Assembly (NCBI RefSeq): GCF_018326265.1
Contig: NZ_AP023360.1
Coordinates: 7,251,001 to 7,315,000, forward strand
Source of the DNA: Catellatospora sp. IY07-71
GTDB taxonomy: Bacteria; Actinomycetota; Actinomycetes; Mycobacteriales; Micromonosporaceae
Direction of reading: 5' to 3'
Length of the DNA: 64,000 nt
Made by a program: the position numbers and the translations under genes. The notes under the pieces were generated by a model. It had not been told where the DNA came from and did no database searches. It saw only the letters and a list, made by a program, of their open reading frames with translations. Of the stretch, positions 8,598 to 16,952 are shown piece after piece; the stretch's first letter is position 1; each line of letters begins with the position of its first letter.

Positions 8598-9157
8598 AGC
8601 TTGCCCTGCGCCCTCAGTAGAAGGACAGCAAGCAGGCCGGAAACCGATCCCGCGCCGACGATCTCGCCCAGGCGCATTCGCCGTTCGACGTCGTCGAGCG
8701 GGATCCACTCGACCCGTTCGGCCTCGTTGATGTCAGGTGCGGTGCCGACGTGATCGGCGCCCCGGCCCAGGTAGACGAGGTTTGTCTGATCGATGGTGCC
8801 TACCATGGGCTGGAAGGTCACCAGCGGCTCAAGAGACCGTGGCCGCCAGCCGGTCTCCTCCTCGACCTCGCGTGCCGCACACAGGGCCGGATCCTCGTCA
8901 GGGTCGATGTATCCGCCGGGTAGCTCCCACACCCAGCGGTCGAGGATGAAGCGATGGCGCCACATCATCAGCACGCGCTCGGCGTCATCGACCACGATCA
9001 CCATTGCTGCTGTCGGCACGCGGAGTACGTACTGCTCGAAGCGGACTCCGTTGGGCAGCTCGACGTCGGCGATGCTCAGCGCCGCACGCCGGGTGTCGTC
9101 GACCACCCGTTCGCCGTGAATCGTCCACTCGCTGGCCCGACGCCCGTCCACCTGCAT
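8594..9157 (-). CDS. NUDIX hydrolase (ADP-ribose pyrophosphatase-like)
   Basis: A 187-residue protein with a complete Nudix box at residues 82-104: G82, E88, R96, E97, E100, E101 and G103 in the G-x5-E-x7-REUxEExGU pattern. The N-terminal WTIHGERVVDDTRRAALS segment and the strand pattern resemble the ADP-ribose pyrophosphatase group, which cleaves nucleoside diphosphates linked to another moiety. It is transcribed away from the radical-SAM operon across a 256-base region that holds two palindromes. Its stop overlaps that of the XRE regulator. A substrate cannot be read from the sequence. Confidence 0.88.
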   Translation of the reverse strand: MQVDGRRASEWTIHGERVVDDTRRAALSIADVELPNGVRFEQYVLRVPTAAMVIVVDDAERVLMMWRHRFILDRWVWELPGGYIDPDEDPALCAAREVEEETGWRPRSLEPLVTFQPMVGTIDQTNLVYLGRGADHVGTAPDINEAERVEWIPLDDVERRMRLGEIVGAGSVSGLLAVLLLRAQGKL

Positions 9158-9203
9158 GGAACGACCCTAGCGGGTCCGGCCCACCCTCGGCACCTGACTG
9201 TCT

Positions 9204-9225
9204 GCCGTTGTCGGCCGACAGCGGC
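9204..9225. promoter_or_regulatory. Near-perfect palindrome in divergent promoter region
   Basis: The 12-bp core TGTCGGCCGACA (9209-9220) is a perfect palindrome, extended by GCCG/CGGC after a single mismatched pair. It lies 47 bases upstream of the NUDIX start and about 190 bases from the first small gene on the right, so it is placed like an operator. The XRE protein is a possible ligand (inference). Confidence 0.5.
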
Positions 9226-9272
9226 GGACGCCTGTCCGCTTCATGGTTACAAGCCGCAGCCGCCACGCTACT

Positions 9273-9296
9273 GATCGACGGGCATTCCCGTCGATC
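9273..9296. promoter_or_regulatory. Perfect 10-bp inverted repeat in divergent promoter region
   Basis: GATCGACGGG (9273-9282) and CCCGTCGATC (9287-9296) flank CATT. It lies between the NUDIX gene and the small-protein operon. The sequence is too far upstream of either gene to be an ordinary terminator, so an operator or a 5'-leader hairpin is likelier. Confidence 0.5.
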
Positions 9297-9413
9297 CCGC
9301 CACCGGGCACCGCCACGCACCGTGGTGTACCGGCTGCGGGAGAAGGCCCCGGCCGGACGTGACACCGCCTCCGTCCGGCCGGGCGCATCGCGTGACGACG
9401 GGAGGGTTCAGCG

Positions 9414-9644
9414 GTGAACGCCGCAGTGAACGCGATCAAGCCGACCAGCGCTTGCCTGCCTCAGGCACAGCATCTGGCGCGGGTACATTGCCCGATCTCG
9501 TGGCCAGAGGGTGATCGCTGCCTCAACTGCCACGAGACGTTCCCGTGCACGACCTACAGCTGGGCCTTCGATGCGCTCATCGACGCCGGGTGGAGCACCA
9601 CTGAGGTCCTGGCCCTGGACGTCCGAACAGGACCATGGTCATGA
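9414..9644 (+). CDS. Small Cys-motif protein, first of three
   Basis: A 76-residue protein of unknown function. It has C-x2-C-x5-C in RCLNCHETFPC plus an upstream Cys (HCPISW) and a C-terminal amphipathic helix (SWAFDALIDAG). The cluster of four cysteines suggests metal binding or redox. The GTG start is preceded by GGGAGGG with an 8-base spacer. Its stop overlaps the next gene (ATGA). Two more genes in the same operon carry the same kind of motif, and all lie just ahead of a radical SAM enzyme, so a role in that locus is likely but unproven. Confidence 0.7.
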   Translation: MNAAVNAIKPTSACLPQAQHLARVHCPISWPEGDRCLNCHETFPCTTYSWAFDALIDAGWSTTEVLALDVRTGPWS

Positions 9645-9826
9645 TCATCACCGCCGACAAGCCGGACGGTGGCATCGAGATGGATGCGCGCTCGATCCTG
9701 CTGGTGCACACGCCCGACGAAGACGGCCTGTGCCAGGGCTGTTACGAGTTCACCTGTACGTTCGCCCGGTTTCCGTGCTCTCAAGCTCGGTGGGCTCAGG
9801 CAGTGCAGGACGGCGACGTCTCATGA
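9641..9826 (+). CDS. Small Cys-motif protein, second of three
   Basis: A 61-residue protein with C-x2-C-x4-C-x6-C (LCQGCYEFTC then FPC) followed by a short helix rich in Ala and Gln. Start ATG 9641 overlaps the preceding TGA; an alternative ATG lies at 9635. It is clearly related in motif layout to the proteins at 9414 and 10122. I do not recognise a named family. It probably binds a metal or acts as a partner of the downstream enzyme. Confidence 0.65.
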   Translation: MIITADKPDGGIEMDARSILLVHTPDEDGLCQGCYEFTCTFARFPCSQARWAQAVQDGDVS

Positions 9827-10125
9827 AGCCACTACATGCCAAGGTGCTGGCGGTGCGCAGCGTGCCCCGGCAGCAGATCTACAAGGTCTTGCTAGCTGAG
9901 CCCGGCCGGGCTTGGACCATCCGTGAGCTTGCCGGATCGCTGCCGGACGTGTCGGTGGAGGCGGTGACCGCGACTCTGCACCTGATGCTGGGCGAGCGGC
10001 TGATGGACCAGGTGCGCCACGCCCGAGGCCTGACCTTGCAGCTCAACGACGAAGGCCGCACGGCGATTGAGCAGATCGTTCAGGGCTGGTCCGCCGTCCC
10101 GACCACCGGGGAGAGTCAGCCGTGA
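9823..10125 (+). CDS. Winged-helix DNA-binding-like small protein
   Basis: A 100-residue protein. Residues about 15-75 read as a winged helix: QQIYKVLLAEPGRAWTIREL, then a recognition-type helix VSVEAVTATLHLMLGERLM and a beta wing (HARGLTLQLN). It starts with ATGA overlap on the previous gene and ends with GTGA overlap on the next, so it is made together with the Cys-motif proteins. It may regulate the cluster or bind the precursor leader peptide. Small winged-helix folds do the latter in many RiPP pathways, where the RRE has this topology (inference only). Confidence 0.65.
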   Translation: MKPLHAKVLAVRSVPRQQIYKVLLAEPGRAWTIRELAGSLPDVSVEAVTATLHLMLGERLMDQVRHARGLTLQLNDEGRTAIEQIVQGWSAVPTTGESQP

Positions 10126-10430
10126 AGCCGATCCGAGCCACGGTGCCGGCCGCCGCACTCCTCGGCGTCGATGCCGCCCGCCGTGTCATCTCCGAACATC
10201 TGCGTTCCGATGTCGGCGGGCGGTGTCTGTCCTGCCGAGAACTGGAGCCCTGCGCTCAACGTGCTACGGCGCATGCCGCACTGTTCGGTCATGATCGCCA
10301 GCTTCCTCGCCGACGGCCCATGGAGCTGATCGGCGCTGGTGGGGACTTCGGTGCCGGGGTGGGGTCGACGTTTCACGCCTTCGGCACGTCGGGCGGCGTC
10401 CGGGCGCATAGGGCCGGTTCATCGCCCTGA
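10122..10430 (+). CDS. Small Cys-motif protein, third of three
   Basis: A 102-residue protein whose N-terminal half carries RCLSCRELEPC (C-x2-C-x5-C) followed by an Ala-rich helix. These correspond to the motif and helix of the two small proteins upstream. The C-terminal 40 residues are Gly-rich and low in complexity. The GTG start overlaps the winged-helix stop. A 194-base gap separates it from the radical SAM start, where a second promoter could sit. Confidence 0.6.
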   Translation: MKPIRATVPAAALLGVDAARRVISEHLRSDVGGRCLSCRELEPCAQRATAHAALFGHDRQLPRRRPMELIGAGGDFGAGVGSTFHAFGTSGGVRAHRAGSSP

Positions 10431-10624
10431 CGCCGTCGAGCGATGGCGTCATTCACAGCCAACCTACGGACCAAGGAGTGATGACTGCATGCCGAGGGGA
10501 CCACCACGACCGAGCTGACGAACTCGCGCCAGTCCGGCTGTTCGGCACATCCAAGGGCCGGAACTCCGGGCGGTCGCCAGCCAGGCAGCCGCCCACTACC
10601 CCACTCCCTCAGGAGGTGATCGAC

Positions 10625-11827
10625 GTGCATCAGCTCATCGCAACCCCGTTCCTCGACGACGGCCATCTCATCCTCAAACCCGGCAGCGAGCAGGGCATGC
10701 GCATTCCCGTCAGGCACTACGAGCAGCTTCGTGACCTGTCCGCGCGTCACGGCCCAATACCGGACTGGCTGGTCAACGCCGCGGTGAGCGGCTGGGGGCT
10801 GCGCCTGCGTGACGAGCCGGTCAACCAGGCCGTGACCGTGCGCCAGCACAGCAGTTACGGCTACGGGCGGGCGTCGTGGGAGCTCAACCTCGGCTGCAAC
10901 TACGACTGCGAGCACTGCTACCTCGACATCAAGCGCTTCGAGGGCCTGGCCTGGGACCAGCGGGTCCAGCTCCTGCACATCCTGCGTGATGCCGGGGTGG
11001 TGTGGCTGCAGCTGACCGGCGGCGAGCCGCTGATCGACAAGCTGTTCACCGAGACCTACACGTACGCGTGGGACCTCGGCATGATGATCTCGATCTCGAC
11101 CAACGCATCCCGGCTGTGGAAGCCGGAGATCCTCGACCTACTGCGCACCCGACCGGCGTACCACATCACGATCAGCGTCTATGGTGCCACGGCCGACAGC
11201 TACGACAGGCTCGTGCGCCGTCGCGGCGCGTTCGACAAGTTCCACCGGGGCCTGGCCGCCGCCAGCGAGGCCGGTCTGACCATGAACCTCAACCTCGTCG
11301 TCACAAAGACCAACGACACCGAGGTCGATGGCATGATCGCCCTCGCCGAGGGGTTCGGGCTGCCCTACCACGTGTTCTCGAACATGTCCCCGACGATCAT
11401 GGGCAGTGCCCGGAGCCTGCCCGCGCAGTCGATGCCGCTGCTCAAGGCACGCAGGCCGTTCACCGGCTGCAACGCCGGGCACACGTTCTTCCACGTGGAC
11501 CCGCACGGCATGGCGTCGATCTGCAAGGTCGGCCGGGATCCCAACATCGACCTCCTCGCCGAAGGCGTGGAGGGCCTGCGCCGACTCGGCGGCATCGCCG
11601 ACGGCCTGCTCGCCAGGACCGGCGGGTGCAGCGGGTGCAGCGTGCAGGGCACGTGCAACACGTGCATGCCTCTGGTCCGGCTGTACCGGCAGGCGAAGTC
11701 ACCGATGGAGCGCTACTGCCAGCACCGAGAAAGTGGGGAGGTGATTGTCAATGGCACCGACAGCCACAGCGACCCGACCGGCACCGGTCGTGGTCGCGCT
11801 GTCCCAGCGTCCGCAGCCGCGGCCTGA
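10625..11827 (+). CDS. Radical SAM/SPASM peptide-modifying enzyme
   Basis: A 400-residue enzyme. The radical SAM cluster motif is C91-x3-C95-x2-C98 (LGCNYDCEHCYL), followed by TGGEP (131-135) for SAM binding and the usual barrel strands. The C-terminal SPASM-like region holds C282, C300, C335, C338, C344, C347 and C365, suitable for auxiliary iron-sulfur clusters. Such enzymes install thioether, C-C or other crosslinks in ribosomal peptides. The start is GTG 10625, with AGGAGGTGAT at 10611-10620 giving an 8-base spacer; the longer frame from 10478 has no such site. The last 25 residues, after C365, are low-complexity and overlap the start of a peptide gene in another frame. The N-terminal 80 residues may recognise the leader. 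Confidence 0.85.
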   Translation: MHQLIATPFLDDGHLILKPGSEQGMRIPVRHYEQLRDLSARHGPIPDWLVNAAVSGWGLRLRDEPVNQAVTVRQHSSYGYGRASWELNLGCNYDCEHCYLDIKRFEGLAWDQRVQLLHILRDAGVVWLQLTGGEPLIDKLFTETYTYAWDLGMMISISTNASRLWKPEILDLLRTRPAYHITISVYGATADSYDRLVRRRGAFDKFHRGLAAASEAGLTMNLNLVVTKTNDTEVDGMIALAEGFGLPYHVFSNMSPTIMGSARSLPAQSMPLLKARRPFTGCNAGHTFFHVDPHGMASICKVGRDPNIDLLAEGVEGLRRLGGIADGLLARTGGCSGCSVQGTCNTCMPLVRLYRQAKSPMERYCQHRESGEVIVNGTDSHSDPTGTGRGRAVPASAAAA

Positions 11828-11918
11828 GGTGACGGAGATCGAGTTCGTCAACGTCGAGCAGACCATCCTGGCCGCGAACAAGTGCAACTGCAACTCCAGC
11901 GACGACAACCCGTACTGA
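11751..11918 (+). CDS. Candidate RiPP precursor peptide, 55 residues, nested start
   Basis: ATG 11751 opens a 55-codon frame ending at TGA 11916-11918. A strong ribosome site, GGGGAGGTG (11735-11743), lies 7 bases upstream, inside the radical SAM gene. The first 30 residues are Pro/Ala/Thr-rich and leader-like, then comes EIEFVNVEQTIL, and the C-terminus is KCNCNSSDDNPY with two cysteines spaced C-x-C. The first 77 bases overlap the enzyme's tail in another frame. A short acidic leader-core peptide beside a radical SAM/SPASM protein is the classic RiPP arrangement. The core residues are probably the C-x-C/Asn/Ser/Asp segment, though the FVN tripeptide would also suit aromatic-x-Asn cyclophane chemistry. 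I recognise no named precursor family. Confidence 0.75.
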   Translation: MAPTATATRPAPVVVALSQRPQPRPEVTEIEFVNVEQTILAANKCNCNSSDDNPY

Positions 11919-11926
11919 CAACCGAC

Positions 11927-11962
11927 GAGGGTGGTCCCGGCGTGGGCGCTGGGACCACCCTC
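11927..11962. terminator. Perfect 12-bp hairpin directly after the precursor gene
   Basis: GAGGGTGGTCCC (11927-11938) and GGGACCACCCTC (11951-11962) flank a 12-base loop, nine bases beyond the precursor stop. There is no T tract. It could end most transcripts after the precursor, or stabilise the precursor mRNA so that peptide exceeds downstream kinase. Both are usual in precursor-first or precursor-last RiPP operons. Confidence 0.65.
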
Positions 11963-12014
11963 CACCGCCCCGGTAACCTCGCCGCCAGCAAGCGGCCCAG
12001 CGATGGAGGAGACC

Positions 12015-12830
12015 ATGAACCAGCGTGTGTCATGGCAAGACCTCCCCGCCGGCCTACGACGCCTGATCGAGGCCGAGGCGGGGGTCTTCGTCCGCGCCGA
12101 ACAGGTCGGCACCGGACACAACTGCCTGCTCGGCATGATCATGCACACGGCGCACGACCGCTACTTCCTCAAGGGCGTCCCCGCCGATCACAAGCGGGCC
12201 GTCTGGACCCAGAGCAACGAGGCCGCGATCAATCCCCACGTCCGGCACGTGTCGGCACCACTCATCTTCCACGTGGCCGCAGACGGCTGGGACGTGCTCG
12301 GCTTCCAATACCTCGACGGCCGCCACGCTGACCTCAGTCCCGGCTCACCGGACCTCCTGAAGATCACCTCGGGCCTGCAGGCGCTCGCCTCGATCCCAGC
12401 CCCTGACGGGCTTTCCCTGCGCACCGCCGATGACCGCTGGCGCGACTACGCCGGTGATCACGCCCACCTGCTCGCCGGAACGACAGTCGCGCATACCGAC
12501 TTGCACCGCCACAACATCCTGATCGACAGCTCGGCGAAGTTCATCGACTGGGCCTGGCCGACCCTTGCCGCGCCCTGGTTCGACACTGCCTGCGTGGGTC
12601 TGCAACTCATCCAGGCAGGGCACACGCCCAAGGACGCCGAGCTGTGGTGCCAGAACTCCCCTGAATTCGCCGCCGCCACCGACGAGGCGGTGTCAACCTT
12701 CGTCGCCGCCGCGAGGAGCCTGTGGGCAGAAATCAGTGCCGCCGACCCGCAGCAATGGAAGATCGAGGTTGCCGAGGCTGCCCGAGCATGGGCGGAGTAC
12801 CGGGGCGTTCAGCGGTCCGCGGACAGTTGA
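12015..12830 (+). CDS. APH-fold phosphotransferase at the end of the radical-SAM locus
   Basis: A 271-residue kinase-like protein. The Brenner-type catalytic loop is HTDLHRHNILID (H160, D162, N167) and the metal-binding Asp178 is in FIDWAWP. A weak nucleotide-loop segment (VGTGHN) and the lysine FLKG lie near residues 31-54. Family members phosphorylate hydroxyls of small molecules, and some act on peptides or antibiotics. The ATG at 12015 follows GGAGGAG; an in-frame ATG lies at 12003. Its placement behind the precursor and hairpin suggests self-resistance or tailoring, but this is inference. Confidence 0.8.
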   Translation: MNQRVSWQDLPAGLRRLIEAEAGVFVRAEQVGTGHNCLLGMIMHTAHDRYFLKGVPADHKRAVWTQSNEAAINPHVRHVSAPLIFHVAADGWDVLGFQYLDGRHADLSPGSPDLLKITSGLQALASIPAPDGLSLRTADDRWRDYAGDHAHLLAGTTVAHTDLHRHNILIDSSAKFIDWAWPTLAAPWFDTACVGLQLIQAGHTPKDAELWCQNSPEFAAATDEAVSTFVAAARSLWAEISAADPQQWKIEVAEAARAWAEYRGVQRSADS

Positions 12831-13017
12831 CCCTTCGGCAGCACCCCGCAGCCTGCATCGTGTAGCCCGTGCAGGTCGGCACCCGGCGATTACAACAACC
12901 GGCTCGTGTAGCCGGCCGCGACAAGACGCTCGAACGCCGCCCGCACGTCGTCGCTCAGTTGCATCGGTTCGCGCAATGGAACCTGTGGTGCGGCATGTCG
13001 CCGCCTGGCGAGCCAGG
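12831..13017. other. Gap with a short minus-strand gene remnant
   Basis: The minus strand at 12890-12964 encodes a 24-residue peptide (starting MQLSDDVRAAFERL, ending at TAA) that reads like the C-terminal helix of a larger protein. Nothing upstream on that strand extends it. It is probably the end of a lost gene. Confidence 0.3.
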
Positions 13018-13054
13018 CCGGGCGCGGAGGACCTCGACGGTCCTCCGCGCCCGG
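13018..13054 (-). terminator. Strong 16-bp terminator hairpin
   Basis: CCGGGCGCGGAGGACC (13018-13033) and its exact complement GGTCCTCCGCGCCCGG (13039-13054) enclose TCGAC. The outer GGCATGTC (12992-12999) and GACATGCC (13056-13063) can pair as well. It lies 21 bases past the stop of the ThuA multidomain gene. Confidence 0.8.
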
Positions 13055-13074
13055 TGACATGCCGGCCTACGCGG

Positions 13075-16000
13075 TCAGCTGTACACCTCGAACTCGAACA
13101 GCGAGTATCCGTAGGCGGTGCCGCGGGCCGTGCCGTTGATCCGCACGTACCGCCCGGTGGCCCCGAGTGCGGTGTTGTCGTCGACCCCGCCGTTGCCGCC
13201 GGTCACCGACCGCACCGTCGTCCACGTCGTGCCGTTGGCCGAGGTCTGGATCTGGTACGCCGAGCCGTACGCGGCCTCCCAGGTCAGCTTCACCCGGTTG
13301 ATCGCGTACGACTGACCCAGGTCGACCTGGATCCACTGCGGGTCGGCGAACGCGCTGCCCCACCGCGTGGTCAGCGAACCGTCCACCGCCGCCGGGGCCG
13401 TGAACGCGCCTTCGACGCTGGATGCGGTGGCCGGCTTGTTCAGCGCGAGGTTGGTGGTGGTCGGCGGCGGGCCGCTGTCACCGTAGACCTCGAACTCGAA
13501 CAGTGAGTACCCCCAGGCGGTGCCGCGGGCCGTGCCGTTGATCCGCACGTACCGGCCGGTGGCCGTCAGCCCCGTGTTGTCGTCCACACCGCCGTCGCCG
13601 CCGGTGATCGAACGCGCCGTCGTCCAGGTCACGCCGTCGGGCGAGGTCTGGATCTGGTACGCCGAACCGTACGCGGCCTCCCAGGTCAGCTTCACCCGGT
13701 TGATCGCGTACGACTGACCCAGGTCGACCTGGATCCACTGCGGGTCGGCGAACGCGCTGCCCCACCGCGTGGTCAGCGAACCGTCCACCGCCGCCGACGC
13801 CGTGTAGGCGCCCTCGACGCTCGACGCCGTCGCCGGACGGTTCAGCGCGAGGTTGGTCCCCGTCGGCGGCTGGGTGCCGCCGGAGGTGAAGGTGAAATCG
13901 TCGATGTCGAACAGCGAGCCGGTGGCGGCGCCGGTGAACACCAGGTACAGCAGTTGCGTCCCCGCCGGCACGGTCACCGTGCCGGTCACGTCGACCCAGG
14001 TCTCCCAGCCGCCCGTCGGGGCGACCGGCACCGTGGAAACGACCGTGCCGGTGGGCGAGCCGACCCGTACGGTCAGCGTGCCCCCCACCCCGGCCGAGGC
14101 GACGCGCGCCTTGAAACCGGTGACGCCGGTCAGGTTGTACGGCGTGAACGAGATCCAGTCGCCGTTCTCGATGTAGCCGACGGCGTTGCCGCCGTGCGCG
14201 CTGGCCTTGGCGGCGATCTGGACGCCGTTCATCGTGCTGTAGTGCTCCGCCTGCCGGGTCCGCGGCTGCAGCACGTGCTGAGCCTGGACCGCCGTCCCGG
14301 TCGGCGGGGTGTACACCGCGGCGAGCACCCCGAAGATGTTCGCGGCCGCGTCGTGCTCGCCGTCGACCGTGGTCTGGATCGACCCGGTGCAGCCGTTCTT
14401 GCTGGTGATGGGGTGTCCGTGGCTGTCGTGGCCGAGGACGTAGTTGACCACGACCCGGTTGCAGTCGACGGTGCCGACGTTCGGGTCGGTGACCCGCACC
14501 TCGTAGGGGATCAGGTCGCCGAACTGGAACACGGTGCCGTTGCCCGGGACGACGATCTGGATCCCCGGCCGGCCGACGCCGACGACGACGCTGGCCGTCG
14601 AGATCCGGCCGCCGGTGTCGCGGACCGTCAGCGTGGCGGTGTACTCACCGTTGGCCGCGTAGGTGAACGACGGGTTGGCCGCTGTCGAGTCGGTGCTGCC
14701 GTTGCTGGTGAAGTCCCAGGCGTACGTGATCGCGTCGCCGTCCGGGTCGTTGCTGCCGGCCGAGCTGAACTGCACGGTCAGCGGTGCCGCCCCGGTGGAC
14801 GGGTTCGCCGTGGCCTGGGCGATCGGCGCCCGGTTGCCGCCGCTGTTGTACTCGATGCGGTAGACGGCCGAGTTGGCGTCGCCGCCGAACCAGGTCGTGC
14901 CGTAGTCGAGCACGTACAGGGCACCGTCCGGCCCGAACTCCATGTCCATGATCGCGGTCCCGGACCATGGGATCGGGTCGATCGCGCCGGCGGTGCCGTT
15001 GGCGTTGATCGTGGCGGCCTTGATCCAGCGGCTGGTGAACTCGCCGAGGAAGGCCCTGCCGTTGTAGGAGGCCGGGAACTTCACGTCGGAGACCAGCGCC
15101 GGGTTGAAGTTGTAGACCGGGCCGCCCATCGGGCCGCCGCCGCCCAGCTCGGGCCGCCAGGGCCCGGCGCCGCCGTACGGCAGCCAGGCCGTCTGCGACG
15201 GCGGGAGCGTGGTGATGCCCGTGTTGTTGCGCGAGTTGTTCGTCGGGCCGCCCGCGCAGTTGAACAGGCCGAGCGACGGGCCGCTGGGGAACGTGTACTC
15301 GTGGTACGGCGTGTTGTAGTTCGAGCAGTACGGCCAGCCGAAGAAGCCCGGCTGGGTGATCCGCTCGAACGACACCGTGCCCGCCGGTCCGCGGTTCGGG
15401 TCGGCGCCGCCGTCGGGGCCGTAGTCACCGAGGTAGACGACCCCGGTGGCCTTGTCCACGCTCATCCGGAACGGGTTGCGGAAGCCCATGGCGTACACCT
15501 CGGGCCTGGTGTTGGGCGTGCCCGGCGCGAACATGTTGCCGGCCGGGATGGTGTAGCCGCCGGTCGCGCCCGGCTTGATCCGCAGCACCTTGCCGCGCAG
15601 GTCGTTGCTGTTGCTCGCGGTGCGCTGCGCATCGAACGCCGGGTTGCGGTCGGGCCGCTCGTCGATCGGCGCGGAGCCGCCCGAGTCGAACGGGTTCGTG
15701 TCGTCGCCGGTGGACAGGTACAGGTTGCCGGCCGCGTCGAAGTCGATGTCACCGCCGACGTGGCAGCACTGCCCCGGCTGGTCGGCACGTCGAGGATCGT
15801 GACCAGCGACGCCGGGTCGATCGTGTGGTCGTCGCGCACGGTGAACCGGCCCAGCTTGTTCGAGCCGTTGAACGGCGCGAACTGCGCCGCCGTGCCGGTC
15901 GCCGGGGCGTCGCCGCCCGGCGTGCTCAGCGGGGGCGCGTAGTACATGTACACCCACCGGTTGGTGGCGAAGTTGGGGTCGGCCTTGATGCTCTGCAGAC

Positions 16001-16952
16001 CCTCCTCGTCGTGGGTGTACACCTGAAGGGTCATCGCGACCTTGGTGTTGCCGTTGACGTCGGTGTACCGCACGACGCCGTCGCGGGAGGTGTGCAGCAC
16101 ACCCCGGTTCGGCAGCACGGTCAGGCCCATCGGCTCGCCGACCTCGGCCACGCCCTTGGCCAGCGTCACCTGGCTGAACGTGCCGGCGGGCGGGGTGCCG
16201 ACCGTGCAGCTGCCAGTGCCCTGGGCCGCGTACCGGATGCCGCCGAGCAGGTGGGTGCGGAAGTGGGTCTCGCTGAAGCTCGCCTGGGTGTGCCCCAGGC
16301 CGGTGTACCACGAGCGCCCGCCGTCGTAGGCGCGGCACCACGAGATCGGGTGGTCGGCGCCCATGCTGCCACCGGTGTACGTGGACTCGTCCAGGTTGGC
16401 CAGCACGTGCACCTGGGCACGCGGGTTGGTGCGGTAGTTGTACAACTCGTCGGTCCGGACCCAGCTCGCCGGAATGCCGGCGGTGGACGGGTGGGCCGTG
16501 TCCTCGACGCGCACGGTGACCTGCTGGATCGCCGGGTGGCTGGCGAAGTACGCGCCGACCAGGTTGCCGTACCAGGCCCAGTCGTACTCGGTGTCGGAGG
16601 CGGCGTGCACGCCGACGTACCCGCCGCCGGCGCGGACGTAGCGCTCGAACGCGGCCTGCTGGGTGGCGTCGAGCACGTCGCCGGTGGTGGACAGCCAGAT
16701 CACGGCTTTGAACCTGGCCAGGTTGGCGTCGTTGAACTGGGTGGCGTCCTCGGTCGCCTCGACGGCGAAGTTGTTCGCGGTTCCGAGCTGCTGGATCGCG
16801 GTGATGCCCACCGGGATCGAGTCATGCCGGAACCCCGCGGTCTTGCTGAAGATCAGCACCGAGAAGTCGGGGGCGGCTTGCGCAGGGGCGACGTTTAAGC
16901 CGACCCCGGCCAGCACGAGGGTGACACAGAGCAGCACTCTGCGAAGAAGCAT
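13075..16952 (-). pseudogene. Secreted ThuA / PQQ-type sugar dehydrogenase / PKD / CBM6 / two F5/8C protein, frameshifted
   Basis: About 1,292 codons once one frameshift is bridged. In order: signal peptide (LLRRVLLCVTLVLAGVGLNV), a ThuA-like glutamine-amidotransferase-fold domain (about 33-230, with FSKTAGFRHDSI and GGGYVGVHAASD), and a glucose/sorbosone-dehydrogenase six-bladed propeller (QSIKADPNFATNRWVYMYY, then VYAMGFRNPFRMSVD). A PKD domain (DPDGDAITYAWDFTSNG), a CBM6-like domain (ENGDWISFTP) and two near-identical discoidin (F5/8C) domains follow. Near 15777 the frame must shift by one base within GGGG (CCCC on the plus strand): ILDVPTSRG continues as QCCHVGGD in the other frame. It likely bound and oxidised or trimmed extracellular polysaccharide. 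ATG 16952 is chosen over GTG 16964 because GAGAGG precedes it by 11 bases. The shift may be an assembly error. Confidence 0.8.
13083..13860 (-). repeat. 402-base-offset direct repeat coding two discoidin domains
   Basis: The two copies, about 13083-13458 and 13485-13860, match at a constant 402-base offset. The segments from the SYAINRVKLTWEAAYGSAY coding region to the RWGSAFADPQWI coding region are almost base-for-base identical. They encode tandem F5/8C modules separated by a Pro/Thr linker. High DNA identity implies recent duplication or gene conversion. Confidence 0.85.

Noticed and set aside
13954-15942. Long open frame antisense to the ThuA/sugar-dehydrogenase gene
   Set aside because: It is a GC-rich shadow. 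All domain motifs lie on the minus strand.
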